DNA of 7,456 nt, taken from positions 1 to 7,456 of the forward strand of contig JAQGHJ010000932.1 of the NCBI GenBank assembly GCA_028288905.1. The letters run 5' to 3'. Source of the DNA: Phycisphaerales bacterium (GTDB lineage: Bacteria; Planctomycetota; Phycisphaerae; Tepidisphaerales; Tepidisphaeraceae). The first letter of the stretch is position 1; each line of letters begins with the position of its first letter. Made by a program: the position numbers and the translations under genes. Below, piece by piece: positions 6,395-7,456 of this stretch. The notes beneath the pieces are model-generated. The model searched no databases, had not been told where the DNA came from, and was given only the letters and a program-made list of their open reading frames with translations.

Positions 6395-6404
6395 GAAGCT
6401 TCGC
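6395..6404. repeat. Second copy of GAAGCTTCGC
   Basis: This matches the sequence at 204-213. Both copies are in non-coding DNA, 86-91 bases upstream of a minus-strand gene start. A weak promoter-like pair for the downstream gene (TGAGCA, 17 bases, TATACC on the minus strand) lies slightly further upstream, with TATACC at 6405-6410 immediately next to this copy. Confidence 0.25.
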
Positions 6405-6459
6405 CGGTATAGCTGGCGTAGGTGCGCGTGCTCAGGCACCCGGCCGAGGCATCCGCCGA

Positions 6460-7212
6460 TCACTCCGTCCCCCGCGGCCGCCGAGCGGGCGACGCGCAGA
6501 ACACCCGCACCAGCTTCGCCGGCCCGCCGCGGCTGGCGGCGGCGTGCGGGCGGGTCGCGTTGAAGTACAGGCCGTCCCCCGGCTTCAGGGCGAACGTCTC
6601 GTCCCCGACCGTGTACGCCACCTCCCCTTCCAGCACGTACACGAACTCCTCGCCCGGGTAGGTCAGCCGCCGCTCGGCCGTCTGTTCGCCGGCGGCCAGC
6701 GTGACGACGAACGGCTCCATCAGCTTGTGGTGCCGGTTGGCGGCCAGGGCGAGCAGGGCCCGCTCGGGGCCGGCCGTGTCGTCGCGGACGGTTACCCCGT
6801 GCCCGCTTTCGGTGTGGACCGACGCGTCGGGGGCCACGCCGGCGTCGGGGGCGAACAGCACGTCCGCCTCGACGCCCAGCGCCGCCGCCACCCGCAGTAG
6901 CGTCGCCACCGGCGGGGACGCCTTGCCGTGCTCGATCTTGCTCAGGAACCCCTTGGTGTACCCGGCCCGCTTAGCCACGTCCTCCAGCCGCAGCCCTCGC
7001 TCGGTGCGAAACCAGCGGAGCCGGGCGGCGACGACGGACGACGGGACCGGCGGGGCCGACCCATCGGGGGAGGCGGGTGCGGGGGCCGACGGCGGTGCGG
7101 CGACGAGGGGAGCGGAACCGTTGGCGGGGCCGGCCGAGCCCACCGACGACCCGGCCGCCAAGGCGTGCAACGGGTGGATGGAGGGTCGGACCGGCTCGGA
7201 CAGGCGCGTCAT
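6460..7212 (-). CDS. XRE-family transcriptional regulator with C-terminal cupin sensor domain
   Basis: A 250-residue DNA-binding regulator. The start at ATG 7212 has GGGGAG 6 bases upstream (7219-7224). Residues 1-58 are a low-complexity Ala/Pro/Ser/Gly-rich leader, unusual for this family. Residues about 60-120 are a helix-turn-helix of the XRE/HTH_3 type: RLRWFRTERGLRLEDVAKRA, then GYTKGFLSKIEHGKASPP and LLRVAAALGVEADVLF. Residues about 165-240 are a cupin_2 domain: YPGEEFVYVLEGEVAY, then LKPGDGLYFNATRPHAA. Of the usual metal-binding residues, the motif-1 histidines are missing (TYPGEE replaces the His-containing form) while His223 remains, so this is probably a sensor cupin, not an enzyme. 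Such proteins typically sense a small metabolite and repress or activate nearby genes; the ligand cannot be read from the sequence. The gene has its own sigma70-like promoter with a near-palindrome over the -10 box, suggesting autoregulation, and stands divergent to the right-edge gene. Confidence 0.9.
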   Translation of the reverse strand: MTRLSEPVRPSIHPLHALAAGSSVGSAGPANGSAPLVAAPPSAPAPASPDGSAPPVPSSVVAARLRWFRTERGLRLEDVAKRAGYTKGFLSKIEHGKASPPVATLLRVAAALGVEADVLFAPDAGVAPDASVHTESGHGVTVRDDTAGPERALLALAANRHHKLMEPFVVTLAAGEQTAERRLTYPGEEFVYVLEGEVAYTVGDETFALKPGDGLYFNATRPHAAASRGGPAKLVRVFCASPARRPRGTE

Positions 7213-7250
7213 GAGGCACTCCCCGGTCGAGGGGAGCGCGGTGGTTGAGT

Positions 7251-7262
7251 CGGATTAAACCG
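7251..7262. promoter_or_regulatory. Near-palindromic operator candidate over the -10 box
   Basis: CGGATTAAACCG is symmetric at 10 of 12 positions (CGG, TTAA and CCG are self-complementary). It completely covers the -10 hexamer of the XRE-cupin promoter. That position would suit an operator for autorepression, but there is only one copy and no known motif to compare it with. Confidence 0.35.
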
Positions 7263-7282
7263 TAAGTGGGCTGAAATGTCCA
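7254..7282 (-). promoter_or_regulatory. Sigma70-like promoter of the XRE-cupin gene
   Basis: On the minus strand, TGGACA (7282-7277, five of six matches to TTGACA) is followed after exactly 17 bases by TTTAAT (7259-7254, five of six matches to TATAAT). Transcription would start near 7247, leaving a leader of about 35 bases before the ATG at 7212. It is the best promoter in the window and sits in a distinctly AT-richer patch. Confidence 0.6.
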
Positions 7283-7325
7283 TCGCTCAATTGCTGCCCT
7301 TACCAACTAGATTGCGCGGCGGGGC

Positions 7326-7456
7326 ATGGCCAGCCAACAGTCCTGTCCGTGGCCGGGGCCGACGACCTCGGATACCTTGGCGACACCACCGATGGCTGAC
7401 GCCGAAGACGCCGACCCGTTCCCGCCGCCGCCCGCGACGCCCGAGCAGGCCGTCCC
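7326..7456 (+). CDS. N-terminus of an unidentified protein (cut by right edge)
   Basis: Forty-three codons are visible from ATG 7326, the first ATG after an in-frame TAG (7308-7310). A second in-frame ATG at 7392 gives MADAEDADPFPPPPATPEQAV and is an equally likely start. Neither has a clear ribosome-binding site, although a GGCGGGG run lies just before 7326. Third positions are mostly G or C, more strongly after 7392. The visible part is an acidic then Pro-rich leader with no signal peptide and no domain, so no function is assigned. It is transcribed away from the XRE-cupin gene and shares its upstream region, which makes it the most likely target of that regulator if it is a real gene. Confidence 0.45.
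   Translation, partial: MASQQSCPWPGPTTSDTLATPPMADAEDADPFPPPPATPEQAV

Noticed and set aside
5317..6396. 359-codon plus-strand frame opposite the pseudopilin-like gene
   Set aside because: Arg/Pro/Gly-rich translation, no domain, no ribosome-binding site. It is antisense shadow of the real gene.

Overview
The base composition is very GC-rich (by eye around 70%) and codon third positions are almost all G or C. The proteins point to a planctomycete, most likely the Gemmata group (Gemmataceae). The clues are an N-terminal LESRQM motif of the LEPR-XLL type on a secreted CAP/SdrD-B-like protein, a membrane protein with a CPxCGYDLR...CPECG zinc ribbon, a long TlpA-type thioredoxin with a helical N-terminal region, and a membrane-anchored protein with a pseudopilin-like C-terminal segment. 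The assignment comes from recognising families, not from a database search.

Layout. At the left edge a minus-strand gene for a probable secreted or lipoprotein starts at 113 and runs out of the window. A 407-base non-coding stretch with a perfect 17-bp hairpin separates it from a minus-strand CAP-like/SdrD-B-like surface protein (521-2158). A 299-base divergent region holding a 10-bp inverted repeat leads to a plus-strand exported TlpA-like thioredoxin (2458-3591), followed by a plus-strand zinc-ribbon multi-pass membrane protein (3610-4629). That gene converges on a minus-strand membrane-anchored hypothetical protein (4675-6309). A 150-base gap with a possible dispersed repeat separates it from a minus-strand XRE-cupin regulator (6460-7212), which has a good sigma70-like promoter. 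A plus-strand gene starts divergently from the regulator and leaves the window at the right edge.

Functional picture. Most of the proteins act at or outside the cytoplasmic membrane (surface CAP protein, exported thioredoxin, two membrane proteins, one signal-peptide protein). There is no operon whose members clearly form one pathway. The only regulatory logic the sequence supports is possible autoregulation by the XRE-cupin protein and possible control of the divergent right-edge gene. I see no RNA gene, CRISPR array, insertion sequence, prophage or defence system. The window reads as ordinary planctomycete chromosome rich in lineage-specific genes, and I could not identify a clear new multi-gene system.
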